36,661 nt of DNA. Source: an uncultured Sphingomonadaceae bacterium (lineage in GTDB: Bacteria > Pseudomonadota > Alphaproteobacteria > Sphingomonadales > Sphingomonadaceae). Below, piece after piece: positions 17,247 to 25,420 of this stretch. The position numbers were made by a program, and so were the translations under genes. The stretch is taken from NCBI GenBank assembly GCA_946479505.1, contig CAMLGC010000023.1:1-36661 (forward strand), read 5' to 3'. Numbering within the stretch: position 1 is the first letter of the stretch; the number at the start of each line of letters is the position of its first letter. The notes below the pieces were generated by a model that was not told the DNA's origin, searched no databases, and saw only the letters and a list, made by a program, of their open reading frames with translations.

Positions 17247-18292
17247 GCGCACCCGCCATCAGCGTGCTCATGGCGGCGTATAACGGCAGCGCGTGGCTTC
17301 CCGAGACGCTGGCGAGCCTGGACGCACAGACCTTTGTCGATTTCGAGGTGATCGTGGTCGACGATGGTTCGACCGACGACACGCTCGCATTTCTCGAGGC
17401 GTGGCCCGATCCGAGGGTGCGCGTGGTCGCCGCAGAGACCAACCGGGGGCCGGTGGAAGCACGCAACCGCGCCTTCGCGCTCGCGCGCGGGCGCTACATC
17501 GCGGCGCTCGACCAGGACGACATCTGCCTGCCCGAGCGGTTCGCACGCCAGATCGCGTATCTGGAGGCACATCCCGAGGTGGTGCTCGTCGGCACCGCGG
17601 CGAGGACATTGTGCGGCGGCGTGACCGCGCCCTCGACCCATGAGCCCGTCACGACGCCGCTGCTGATCGAATGGCTGCTGCGGATCCGCAACCCGCTCGT
17701 CTGGTCGTCGGTGATGCTGCGCGCCGATGCGGCGCGGCAGCTCGAACCGTTCACCCGACCCGAGCTCCTCTACGCCGAGGATTTCGACCTGTATCACCGC
17801 ATGCGCCGGCTGGGCCGAATTGCGCGACTCGACGAGGAGCTTGTGCTCTATCGCGTCCACGAAGGCGGCATCTCCAAGCGCAACGCCGAGGCGATGAACG
17901 TGAGCGCAACGCGCGTGCTCGCCGAAGCGCATCGAGATGCGCTCGGCGACGAGGCGGACGGTGCCGCCGGTCTGCTCGCGCAGTACGTGATGGCCGGCGA
18001 TCCTGTCCCCGATCGGGCGACCTTGCTGGCGCTCGGGCAGACGATCCGCACGCTCCAGGAAACGTTCATCGCCGAGCGGGGCGCATCGGGGGACGACCTC
18101 GCACTGATCCGCTGGGAGACCGCACGGCTGTGGGGGCGGATCGGGCGGGCGGGGCTGCGCGCGGGGACAATTGCGATCGGCGACGCGATCGCGGTGCGGC
18201 CCGACCATCTGGGGCTCGGCTATGCGCGTGCCGACGAGATCGTGCTCTCGCGGCTGATCGGCGGCGCGCGCGGACTGCGGCGGGCCGGATAG
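17243..18292 (+). CDS. Glycosyltransferase family 2
   Basis: The 349-residue GT-A enzyme starts ISVLMAAYNGSAWLPETL. It has VIVVDDGSTDDT (nucleotide-binding) and the metal-binding ALDQDD motif near residue 90, then YAEDFDLYHRM, where the catalytic-base acidic residues are expected. The C-terminal ~120 residues are helical and not typical of the catalytic core. It transfers an activated sugar to a glycan or other acceptor at the inner membrane face. ATG 17243 overlaps the upstream stop by four bases, so it is translationally coupled to the fusion enzyme and ends the operon. The stop codon is only nine bases from the stop of the convergent GH5 gene. Confidence 0.9.
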   Translation: MSAPAISVLMAAYNGSAWLPETLASLDAQTFVDFEVIVVDDGSTDDTLAFLEAWPDPRVRVVAAETNRGPVEARNRAFALARGRYIAALDQDDICLPERFARQIAYLEAHPEVVLVGTAARTLCGGVTAPSTHEPVTTPLLIEWLLRIRNPLVWSSVMLRADAARQLEPFTRPELLYAEDFDLYHRMRRLGRIARLDEELVLYRVHEGGISKRNAEAMNVSATRVLAEAHRDALGDEADGAAGLLAQYVMAGDPVPDRATLLALGQTIRTLQETFIAERGASGDDLALIRWETARLWGRIGRAGLRAGTIAIGDAIAVRPDHLGLGYARADEIVLSRLIGGARGLRRAG

Positions 18293-18301
18293 AGCCGGCG
18301 C

Positions 18302-19375
18302 CTAAAGCCCGATCGCGTCGAGCAGAGGCTCGATCCAGGCGTCGCCGTCGCGAAACTTGAAGCTGTTGGCGTAGCCCCAGACGCAGCCGTCCACGCCCGC
18401 GCGCTGAAACGCATCGTGGACGGTGCGGTAATAGGCCGCGCGCTGATCGACGGGGATGGTGCCGTCATACGCGCCGTATTCGCCCATGAAGACCGGGACG
18501 TGCGTCCGCGCGATGAAGTCCTTCGCCTTGTTCACGTTCGCCGCAAGCTCGGCGAGGTCGGCGGCGCTGCCGAAGGTAGTGCCGACCGGGGGCGACGGAT
18601 CGACCCAGGTGGCGCCCTGATGCGTGAAGTCGAACGGATCATAATAATGGAAGGTGGCGATCACGTGCGGATCGTCGGGGATGTCGACGGTCGCGAGCGA
18701 GCCGATGCCGCTCCAATTCTGCCCGCCCCACACCACAGTGCGCGTCGGGTTGGTCTCGCGGATCGCCGCAAGCGCGGGATCGAGCGCCGCGCGCAGATTG
18801 GCGTCGGTGAGCGCGCCGTGCGGCTCGTTGGCGATCTCGAACCAGACGGTGTCGGGCGCGTCGGCGAAGCGCGTCGCGATCTGGCGCCACATCGCGGCGA
18901 GGCGCGGCGCCTCGGCCGCCGGATCGACGAACAACGGGTCGTCATTGTGGAGGTCGACGATGATGCGCAGGTCCGACGCGAGCGCGAGGTCGACGACGTG
19001 CGCGACGCGATCCATGAACGCGGCGTCGATCGTGTAGGGCGCGCCGGTCATCGCGTGCGCGCCGAAATTGACCGGGAGCCGCACCGTCTCGAACCCTGCA
19101 TCGGCGATAACGCGGAAATCATCCTCGGCGATGGCGCGGCCCCAATCGCCTTCGTGGGGCGGCTCGAGCATGTTCGCCATGTTGACGCAGGCGCCGATCT
19201 GCGCGGCCGCTTGCGAGGTGGGGATTTGGGCCGGCGCCGGCGTGGGTGCAGGTGTTTCCGTGGGCGACGGGCCCGGCGTCGGAACTGTGAGCACCGGGCT
19301 CGCGGCGCTCGAACTCGATCCGCCGCAGGCAGCGAGCATCAGCAGGCTCGTCGTCAAAACCAGATGCGTGCGCAT
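18302..19375 (-). CDS. GH5 family glycoside hydrolase, lipoprotein
   Basis: A 357-residue secreted lipoprotein. The signal peptide ends in lipobox LAAC (Cys17). A Pro/Thr/Ala linker (about 28-55) follows, then a GH5 (cellulase/mannanase) barrel. Acid/base E184 lies in IANEPHG, nucleophile E299 in FMGEYGAYDG, and DLHN, H243 and Y245 in TFHYYDPF line the active site. It cleaves beta-1,4-glucan or mannan; the substrate cannot be fixed from sequence alone. ATG 19375 has a strong AGGAGAGGGG ribosome binding site. It is last in the operon GH97-ROK-GH5 and 17 bases after the ROK stop. The frame is open upstream, but that part overlaps the ROK gene and is not coding. Confidence 0.92.
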   Translation of the reverse strand: MRTHLVLTTSLLMLAACGGSSSSAASPVLTVPTPGPSPTETPAPTPAPAQIPTSQAAAQIGACVNMANMLEPPHEGDWGRAIAEDDFRVIADAGFETVRLPVNFGAHAMTGAPYTIDAAFMDRVAHVVDLALASDLRIIVDLHNDDPLFVDPAAEAPRLAAMWRQIATRFADAPDTVWFEIANEPHGALTDANLRAALDPALAAIRETNPTRTVVWGGQNWSGIGSLATVDIPDDPHVIATFHYYDPFDFTHQGATWVDPSPPVGTTFGSAADLAELAANVNKAKDFIARTHVPVFMGEYGAYDGTIPVDQRAAYYRTVHDAFQRAGVDGCVWGYANSFKFRDGDAWIEPLLDAIGL

Positions 19376-19392
19376 ATCCCCTCTCCTTCTCG

Positions 19393-20274
19393 TCAGGCGA
19401 TCGTCTCCGCCAAGGCCAGTGCGCCCAGCGGCCCCGCCTGCCCGCCGAGCGCGGGAGCGACGATGTATGCGCCATCGGGCAGCGTCAGATAGCCTGCGAG
19501 ACTTGCGACCAGCGCCGCCTCGATCCGCGGGAGCAGGTGCGGCTGGCCGGTGAGCACGCCGCCGCCGATCGCGATCCGCAACGGCCCGGTCGCGCAGACG
19601 AGCGCGTGGCAGAGCTTGGCGATCGCATCGACGACGGGCTCCCAGACCGGATCGCCGGGGGCGATCGTCGAGACGGGGCGCGCGCCGATCCGCGCCTTGA
19701 CCGCGCTTCCCGAGGCGAGCCCCTCGACGCAATCGGGATGGAAGGGGCAGACGCTGGTGAAGGCATCTCCGGCAAGGCGCGGCACGCGGACATGGCCGAG
19801 TTCGCTATGCCCCATCCCGCGCGTGGGCTTGCCCGCGACGATCAGCCCGACGCCGACACCGGTGCCGACCGTCATATACGCGAAATCGGCGAGGCCCCGC
19901 CCCGATCCCCAGCGCATCTCGGCGATCGCGGCGGCGTTGACGTCCGTATCGAAGGCGACCGGCACGCCGAAGCCGCTCCCGAGCGCGCCGGCGACGTCGG
20001 TGTGCGCCCAGCCGGGCTTCGCGGTCACCAGGATGTGGCCGTGCGTCGCCGAGCCGGGGCGAAGATCGACGGGCCCGAAGCTCGCGATCCCCATCGCGCG
20101 GAAGCCATGCTCGCGATGCCAGGAGTCGAGCACCGCGCGGATGCCGGCGAGCGTCTCGGCAGGCGTGGTGGTCGGCACGCGCTCCTGCGCGAACACCGCC
20201 TCGGGGCCATGGCCCAGCGTGCATACGCATTTGGTGCCGCCGAGCTCGATCCCGACCAGCGGCGGCGCGCTCAT
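19393..20274 (-). CDS. ROK family sugar kinase (fructokinase/mannokinase type)
   Basis: The 293-residue protein begins with the ATP-binding motif GIELGGTKCVCTLG. It has DTDVNAAAIAE with the catalytic Asp, TVGTGVGVGLI, and the zinc-binding ROK pattern GHSELGHVRV followed by SVCPFHPDCVEGLASG. The C-x2-H-x4-C arrangement is that of YdhR/GmuE-like fructokinases rather than classic CxCGxxGC glucokinases. It phosphorylates a hexose such as fructose or mannose on entry to glycolysis. Its ATG overlaps the GH97 stop by four bases and the GH5 gene follows 17 bases after its stop, so it handles a monosaccharide released by the flanking hydrolases. Confidence 0.9.
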   Translation of the reverse strand: MSAPPLVGIELGGTKCVCTLGHGPEAVFAQERVPTTTPAETLAGIRAVLDSWHREHGFRAMGIASFGPVDLRPGSATHGHILVTAKPGWAHTDVAGALGSGFGVPVAFDTDVNAAAIAEMRWGSGRGLADFAYMTVGTGVGVGLIVAGKPTRGMGHSELGHVRVPRLAGDAFTSVCPFHPDCVEGLASGSAVKARIGARPVSTIAPGDPVWEPVVDAIAKLCHALVCATGPLRIAIGGGVLTGQPHLLPRIEAALVASLAGYLTLPDGAYIVAPALGGQAGPLGALALAETIA

Positions 20275-22247
20275 CGGGCGTCCGGGCGCAGCACCGCGAC
20301 CGCGCCGCCGCTGCCGGCGAGGCGGAGGGTCAGCGTATCGCCGGCATCGACGCGTTCGCCGCGGTGAACGAGCGCGGTGGGTTCATCCCCGTCTTCCGAG
20401 ACCGCCGCGGCGAAGCGGCCTTTCCCGAGGAAATCGAGCGAGACCTTCAGCGTGCGCGGTTCGGCATCGGTCATCGCGCCAACATACCATGTATCGCCCT
20501 TGCGGCGCGCGACCGCGATGCTCTCGCCGATCGTGCCGCCGAGAAAGCGCGTCTCGTCCCAGCTCGTCGGCACGGTGCAGACGAAATCGAAGCCGTCGGC
20601 GTTGCGATAGGCATCGGGGCTGTCCGATACCATCGCAAGCGGACTTTCATAGACGACGTACATCGCCAGCGCCGCGCCGCGCGTCGTCTGCACCTGCGGC
20701 GGGCTGTTGACCGGCGCAAAGCCCTCGGGCGTGCGGTTGCGGAAGCCGCCGGGCGTGTAGTCCGTCGGCCCGAGCAGCCCGCGCGTATAGGCGAGCGTGA
20801 CATTGTGCTCGGCCGTGATGCGATAGGTCCATTTGTTGTATTCGGCGCCGAGCACCCCTTCCTGCGTCAGGTAATTGGGCCAAGTGCGCATCATGCCGGT
20901 GGGCGGATAGGCGCCGTGCATATCGACGATCAGGTGCTGCGCCGCGGCCTTGCGCATCAGCATGTGGTAGTAATCGACCATCTGCTGGTCGTTGCGATTC
21001 ATGAAATCGACCTTGATGCCTGCGATGCCCCAATCGTGATATTGCGCGAGCGCGGCATCCATCTGGTGCTTCAGCAGCTTCCACTGGACCCAGAGCAGCA
21101 GCCGCACGCCGCGCGCATTGGCATAGGAAACGAGCGCGGGCATATCGATGCCGGGCTTGGTGCGGGTGACGTCCGCATCGGGCGGCGCGCTGCCGCCGAT
21201 CCCGGAATTGAAGCACCAGCCCTCGTCGATCAGCATGTAGTCGAGCCCGGCACCGCCCGCGAAGTCGATGTAGCGCTTCAGCGTCGCCATGTTCATGCCC
21301 GCATCGGCGGGCGGCGGCAGATAGGGGCCCGACCACCAGTTCCAAGCCGACTTGCCGGGCTTGATCCAGCTCGTGTCGGCGATCTTCGAGGGCGGGTTGA
21401 GGTTTTCGACGAGCGTCGATTCGAGCATGTCGCCGGCGCGGTCGGCCATCATCACGACACGCCACGGCGTATGCGGCCGGCCGGCGGGGAGAATCGCGAC
21501 CAGCGTCGGATCGTCCTGTCGCGGCGAGACCTGGGTGCGCACGCCGGAAAGGCCGCTGCCGAGGCCGTTCAGATAAAGCCCGCCATAGGTGTCGAGATCG
21601 GCCTCGGTGATCGCGAAATGCGTCTTGCCCGAAACGGTCTCGCAGACGAGCGGCGCGATGTAGCGGTTGTGCTCGCGGATGCGCGACGCGCGGACCGGAT
21701 CGAACTCGCCCTCGAAGCTCGATTCGAGCCGTCCGATATTGAGGCCGATGCATTGGTAATCCGCCGGGAAGGCGAACTCGGTCTCCTCGGTCTCGACCTT
21801 GATCGGCGCATCGGATCGCGGAAGCACGTAGCGTAGCGCAATGCCGTCGTCATAGGCGCGCGCGATGATCTCGACGGCGTCGGGCGTGGCGGCACCGAGC
21901 GCAACGATCATCTCGTTGAAATGATCGCGCGCGTGCGACGTCCTGCCGGCGACAGGGGTCCACGCCCGATCGATGCTGCGGCGCGATACGAGCTGGAGCG
22001 CGCCGGGGCTCTCGACATCCGCATCGCGCACATCGAGACGGAGCAGCGAGCGCGCGAGCACCTGCTCGCCGTTCCGCCATGCCGCGTAATGGACCGACCG
22101 ATCCGCATCCTGGGTAATCGACACGATGATGCTGCCATCGGGCGACGCCAGGGTGAGTTGCGGCCCTTCCCCCTGCTGCGCGTGCGCAGGCAAGGCCGTC
22201 GCCATCACCATCGGCAGCGCGAACGCGGCGATCCTAGCGCTTTTCAT
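20271..22247 (-). CDS. GH97 family glycoside hydrolase, secreted
   Basis: The 658-residue protein has a Sec signal peptide (cleavage after AHA, about residue 22). The GH97 N-terminal beta-sandwich includes LASPDGSIIVSI and ARDHFNEM. The barrel contains YMLIDEGWCF, GIAGIKVDFMNRNDQQ and EGVLGAEYNKW, and a C-terminal beta domain follows. The Asp in IKVDFM is the residue that acts as nucleophile in retaining GH97 alpha-galactosidases; the inverting SusB-type alpha-glucosidases lack it. A retaining alpha-galactosidase is therefore favoured, as inference. ATG 22247 has an AGGGGGGAG ribosome binding site; an upstream in-frame start (22265) would put the signal peptide out of position. First gene of the minus-strand operon. 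Confidence 0.93.
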   Translation of the reverse strand: MKSARIAAFALPMVMATALPAHAQQGEGPQLTLASPDGSIIVSITQDADRSVHYAAWRNGEQVLARSLLRLDVRDADVESPGALQLVSRRSIDRAWTPVAGRTSHARDHFNEMIVALGAATPDAVEIIARAYDDGIALRYVLPRSDAPIKVETEETEFAFPADYQCIGLNIGRLESSFEGEFDPVRASRIREHNRYIAPLVCETVSGKTHFAITEADLDTYGGLYLNGLGSGLSGVRTQVSPRQDDPTLVAILPAGRPHTPWRVVMMADRAGDMLESTLVENLNPPSKIADTSWIKPGKSAWNWWSGPYLPPPADAGMNMATLKRYIDFAGGAGLDYMLIDEGWCFNSGIGGSAPPDADVTRTKPGIDMPALVSYANARGVRLLLWVQWKLLKHQMDAALAQYHDWGIAGIKVDFMNRNDQQMVDYYHMLMRKAAAQHLIVDMHGAYPPTGMMRTWPNYLTQEGVLGAEYNKWTYRITAEHNVTLAYTRGLLGPTDYTPGGFRNRTPEGFAPVNSPPQVQTTRGAALAMYVVYESPLAMVSDSPDAYRNADGFDFVCTVPTSWDETRFLGGTIGESIAVARRKGDTWYVGAMTDAEPRTLKVSLDFLGKGRFAAAVSEDGDEPTALVHRGERVDAGDTLTLRLAGSGGAVAVLRPDAR

Positions 22248-22333
22248 GCTCCCCCCTTTTGCCAACGCAACGCGGCGGCCAGGCTTACAGAACCGAATTT
22301 CCTCGATTGTGCAAGCGAGGCGCGTGCTTGCGC

Positions 22334-22347
22334 TGTTACCGCTACCT
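22334..22347 (+). promoter_or_regulatory. Candidate LacI-family operator between divergent operons
   Basis: TGTTACCGCTACCT matches the general LacI/GalR pattern TGnnAnCGnTnnCA at every fixed base but the last. It lies in the 128-base region between the GH97 operon start (22247) and the halogenase start (22376). An additional inverted repeat GCAAGC (22311-22316) / GCTTGC (22326-22331) sits beside it. No regulator gene is in the window. Confidence 0.4.
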
Positions 22348-22375
22348 GACGCACAAGCGGCGGGGGAGGACAGCC

Positions 22376-23884
22376 ATGGACGATCGCACCACCCGCGTGG
22401 TGATCCTGGGCGGCGGCACCGCGGGGTGGATGACAGCGGCGGCGCTGGTGCGGCTGTTGCCGCAGGTGGACGTGCGGCTGATCGAATCGGCCGAGATCGG
22501 AATCGTCGGCGTCGGCGAGGCGACGCTGCCGCATCTGCGCGCCTTCGTCGAGACGCTGGGCATCGACGAGGCCGAGTTCATGCGCACCACGAACGCGACC
22601 TACAAGCTGGGCATCGCGTTCGAGGATTTCGGCCGGATCGGCGACAGCTACATCCATCCCTTCGGCGGGTTCGGCAGCGAGCTCGCGGGGGTGGGCTTCC
22701 ACCATTATTGGCGGCGGATGCACGCCGCGGGACAGGCGGAGGAGATCGGCGCCTATTCGTTTCCGGTTGCGCTTGCCAAGGCCGGGCGGTTTGCGCGGCC
22801 TTCGGCGGATGGCGATCCGCTGACCTCGAGCTATGGCTATGCGTATCAGTTCGATGCAACGCGCTTCGCACCCTATCTGCGCGCCTATGCCACCGCGCGC
22901 GGGGCGGTGCGAACCGAGGGCAAGGTGGTGCGCGTCGAGCAGCATCCGGAAACCGGCGACATTGCGGCGCTCCACCTCGAATCGGGGGAGCGGATCGACG
23001 GCGACCTGTTCGTGGATTGCTCGGGCTTTCGCAGCCTGCTGCTGGGCGACACGCTGGGCACGGCGTGGGAGGACTGGTCGCAATGGCTGCCGTGCGACCG
23101 CGCCGCTGCCCTCCCCTGCGCCGCGCCCGAGGGCGAGATCGAGCCGCTGACGCGCGCGATCGCGATGCCCGCGGGCTGGCGCTGGCGAATTCCGCTCCAG
23201 CACCGCGTCGGTAACGGCTATGTCTATTCGAGCAGCCATCTTTCGGACGACGAGGCATGCGCCGCGATCCTCGGCGCTGTCGAGGGCACCCCGATCGCCG
23301 ACCCGCGCGTGCTGCGCTTTCGCGCCGGGCGCCGCGCGCAGAGCTGGGTGAAGAACGTCGTCGGGATCGGGCTCGCCTCGGGCTTCCTCGAGCCTCTCGA
23401 ATCGACCAGCCTCTACCTCGCGCAGGCGGCGATCACGGAACTGATCGAGCTCTTCCCCGAAGGCGGACGACCGACCGATGCCGACCGCGATGCATTCAAC
23501 CGGGCGCTCGACATCGAACATGACCGCGTCCGCGATTTCCTGATCCTCCATTACCAGGCGACGACGCGCGACGATTCGGATTTCTGGAACCACGTTCGCA
23601 CGATGCGCGTGCCCGACAGCCTGCACGAGAAGATCGCGATGTTCCGCGCGTCGGGCCGCGTCGCCAGATATGCCAAGGGGCTGTTTCTCGAGCCGAGCTG
23701 GATCGCGGTGTATCTCGGTCAGGGCATCGTCCCCGACCATTGGGACCAGCGCGCCGACCTGCCGGACGCGGCGCAAATTGCGCGCGCGCTCGGCCAGCTC
23801 GAAACCGCGATCGGTGCAGGCGTGGCGGCGACGCTCGGGCACCGGGAGCAGCTCGCCGCGCACGGCGCCGAAGCGGCGGCATGA
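22376..23884 (+). CDS. Tryptophan-halogenase family flavoprotein (catalytic residues intact)
   Basis: A 502-residue FADH2-dependent halogenase-family protein. It has the FAD motif VVILGGGTAGWMTA (8-21) and GVGEATLP (45-52). Lys77 in NATYKLGIAF corresponds to the lysine that forms or positions the halogenating species. The WxWxIP motif is W268-R-W270-R-I-P273, and E342-S343 in LEPLESTSLY match the catalytic Glu/Ser of PrnA. All known requirements are present, so halogenation is possible. In sphingomonads and caulobacters such genes often sit in TonB-dependent carbohydrate loci, and the true substrate is unknown. ATG 22376 has a GGGGGAGGA ribosome binding site. It overlaps the next gene by four bases. 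Confidence 0.92.
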   Translation: MDDRTTRVVILGGGTAGWMTAAALVRLLPQVDVRLIESAEIGIVGVGEATLPHLRAFVETLGIDEAEFMRTTNATYKLGIAFEDFGRIGDSYIHPFGGFGSELAGVGFHHYWRRMHAAGQAEEIGAYSFPVALAKAGRFARPSADGDPLTSSYGYAYQFDATRFAPYLRAYATARGAVRTEGKVVRVEQHPETGDIAALHLESGERIDGDLFVDCSGFRSLLLGDTLGTAWEDWSQWLPCDRAAALPCAAPEGEIEPLTRAIAMPAGWRWRIPLQHRVGNGYVYSSSHLSDDEACAAILGAVEGTPIADPRVLRFRAGRRAQSWVKNVVGIGLASGFLEPLESTSLYLAQAAITELIELFPEGGRPTDADRDAFNRALDIEHDRVRDFLILHYQATTRDDSDFWNHVRTMRVPDSLHEKIAMFRASGRVARYAKGLFLEPSWIAVYLGQGIVPDHWDQRADLPDAAQIARALGQLETAIGAGVAATLGHREQLAAHGAEAAA

Positions 23885-25371
23885 GCGAGGGCGCGATCCG
23901 CAGCATCGCGATTCTGGGCGGCGGGATCGTCGGGCTTTCGGCAGCGTGCGCCTTCGCCCGCGCGCTGCCGAGGACGCGGGTGACGCTGATCGCGGCGGCG
24001 GTCGACCCTGCCGCGCTCGCGGATCGCGCGATGGCGATGCTGCCCTCGGCCAACGCCTTTCACGCGGCGATCGGACTCGACGACGCGCGGCTGCTTCGGC
24101 GCGCACGCGGCACCCACCGACTGGGCACCGCCTTCACCGGCTGGTCCGCCGACGGCACCGGGTGGCTGCACAGCTTCGGCGCGCACGGCCCGCGCGACCA
24201 GGCGCATTTCCACCAGCATTGGCTGATCGCGCGGCGCGAAGGCGACACCACGCCTTTCCACGCTTATGCACCCGCCGCCGCGCTGGCGGTCGCCGGGCGG
24301 TTCGCGCCGCCGAGCGACGATTCCGCCTCGCCGCTCGCCGACGTGGATCATGCGCTCCGCGTCGATCCGGCCGCCTATGCGGGCCACCTCACCGGACTTG
24401 CGCGGCACGTGCGCGTGGAGATCGTGCCGGGAGCGTTCGGCGGGGTCGAGCGGCGCGATGACGACGGGGTGGCGGCGCTGCTTCTCGAAGACGGGCGCCG
24501 GATTGAGGCGGACCTGTTCGTCGACGCCGCAGGGCCCGCGGCCCCGCTCATGTCGGCGCTCGACCCGGCATTCGAAGGGTGGAGCGAAGCGCTGCCGTGC
24601 GATCGGCTGCTCCTCGCCGAGCCCCAGCCGCCTGCGCTCGGCCTCGTCGACGAGCGGCACGCGACCGCGTGTGGTTGGTGGGCGCTGAGCCCGGGGCGGG
24701 TGCGCACCGAGATCGGGCTCGCTTATGCCTCGGCGCTGAGCGGGGACGACGAGGCGGCGCGCACGCTGGAAAACGAGGCAAGCGTCCGGCCGCGCGAACG
24801 CGTCGCATTTCGGCCGGGCCGGCGACCGCGGAGCTGGATCGGCAATACACTCGCGGTCGGCGATGCCGCGGTGGCGCTCGATCCGCTCGCGGGTGCCAAC
24901 CTCGCGCTCGCGCACAGCGCGATTTTGCGTGCGATCGAGCTGCTGCCCGATCGCTCGATGCCGCCGCCGCTGCTCGCCGAGTTCAACCGCCGCACCGCCG
25001 ACGAGACCGCGCGCGCGCGCGATTTCACCGCGGCGCACTATCTCGCGAGCGGACGGCGTGACGGCGCGTTGTGGCAGACGCTCGATGGGCGCAAGCAGCC
25101 CGAGAGCCTCGCGATCACGCTGCGGCAGTTCCACGGGCGCGGACACCTTCCGCATTTCGAGGAGGAGGTGTTCGCGCGCGACGATTGGCTGGCGGTGCTG
25201 CTCGGCATGGGCGTGGTGCCTGCACGCGGCGATCCGGCGGCGCAGGCGATGCCGGCGAACCGGCGCGCCGCCATGCTCCACGCCGCGCTGGAGCGCGCGC
25301 AATCGGCGACGCGGCTCGCGATTCCCTATCGCGACTTCTATGCGCGCGTGATCGGGGCACAGGCGGGGTGA
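23881..25371 (+). CDS. Degenerate tryptophan-halogenase paralogue, likely non-halogenating
   Basis: The 496-residue protein is colinear with its upstream neighbour and keeps the FAD motif (IAILGGGIVGLSAA, 9-22) and the DLFVDAAG segment. The catalytic positions differ. The lysine is Arg80 (GTHRLGTAF). The WxWxIP motif is replaced by GWWALSPG (265-272). The Glu-Ser pair is Ala337-Gly338 (LDPLAGANL). The frame is intact with no stops, so it is not an ordinary pseudogene. It probably binds flavin without halogenating, or acts as a partner or regulator of the active copy; this is inference. ATGA overlap (23881-23884) implies translational coupling. Confidence 0.85.
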   Translation: MSEGAIRSIAILGGGIVGLSAACAFARALPRTRVTLIAAAVDPAALADRAMAMLPSANAFHAAIGLDDARLLRRARGTHRLGTAFTGWSADGTGWLHSFGAHGPRDQAHFHQHWLIARREGDTTPFHAYAPAAALAVAGRFAPPSDDSASPLADVDHALRVDPAAYAGHLTGLARHVRVEIVPGAFGGVERRDDDGVAALLLEDGRRIEADLFVDAAGPAAPLMSALDPAFEGWSEALPCDRLLLAEPQPPALGLVDERHATACGWWALSPGRVRTEIGLAYASALSGDDEAARTLENEASVRPRERVAFRPGRRPRSWIGNTLAVGDAAVALDPLAGANLALAHSAILRAIELLPDRSMPPPLLAEFNRRTADETARARDFTAAHYLASGRRDGALWQTLDGRKQPESLAITLRQFHGRGHLPHFEEEVFARDDWLAVLLGMGVVPARGDPAAQAMPANRRAAMLHAALERAQSATRLAIPYRDFYARVIGAQAG

Positions 25372-25374
25372 CGG

Positions 25375-25404
25375 AGGGGGAAACGCTGCGTAAAGGTTCC
25401 CCCT
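25375..25404 (+). terminator. Hairpin between the halogenase operon and maeB
   Basis: AGGGGGAA (25375-25382) and TTCCCCCT (25397-25404) form a perfect 8-bp GC-rich stem with a 14-base loop, starting three bases after the stop of the second halogenase gene. No T-run follows, so it may be a weak terminator or a leader structure upstream of the maeB ribosome binding site (GGAAGGA). Confidence 0.45.
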
Positions 25405-25420
25405 ATCAGGAAGGACCCAG

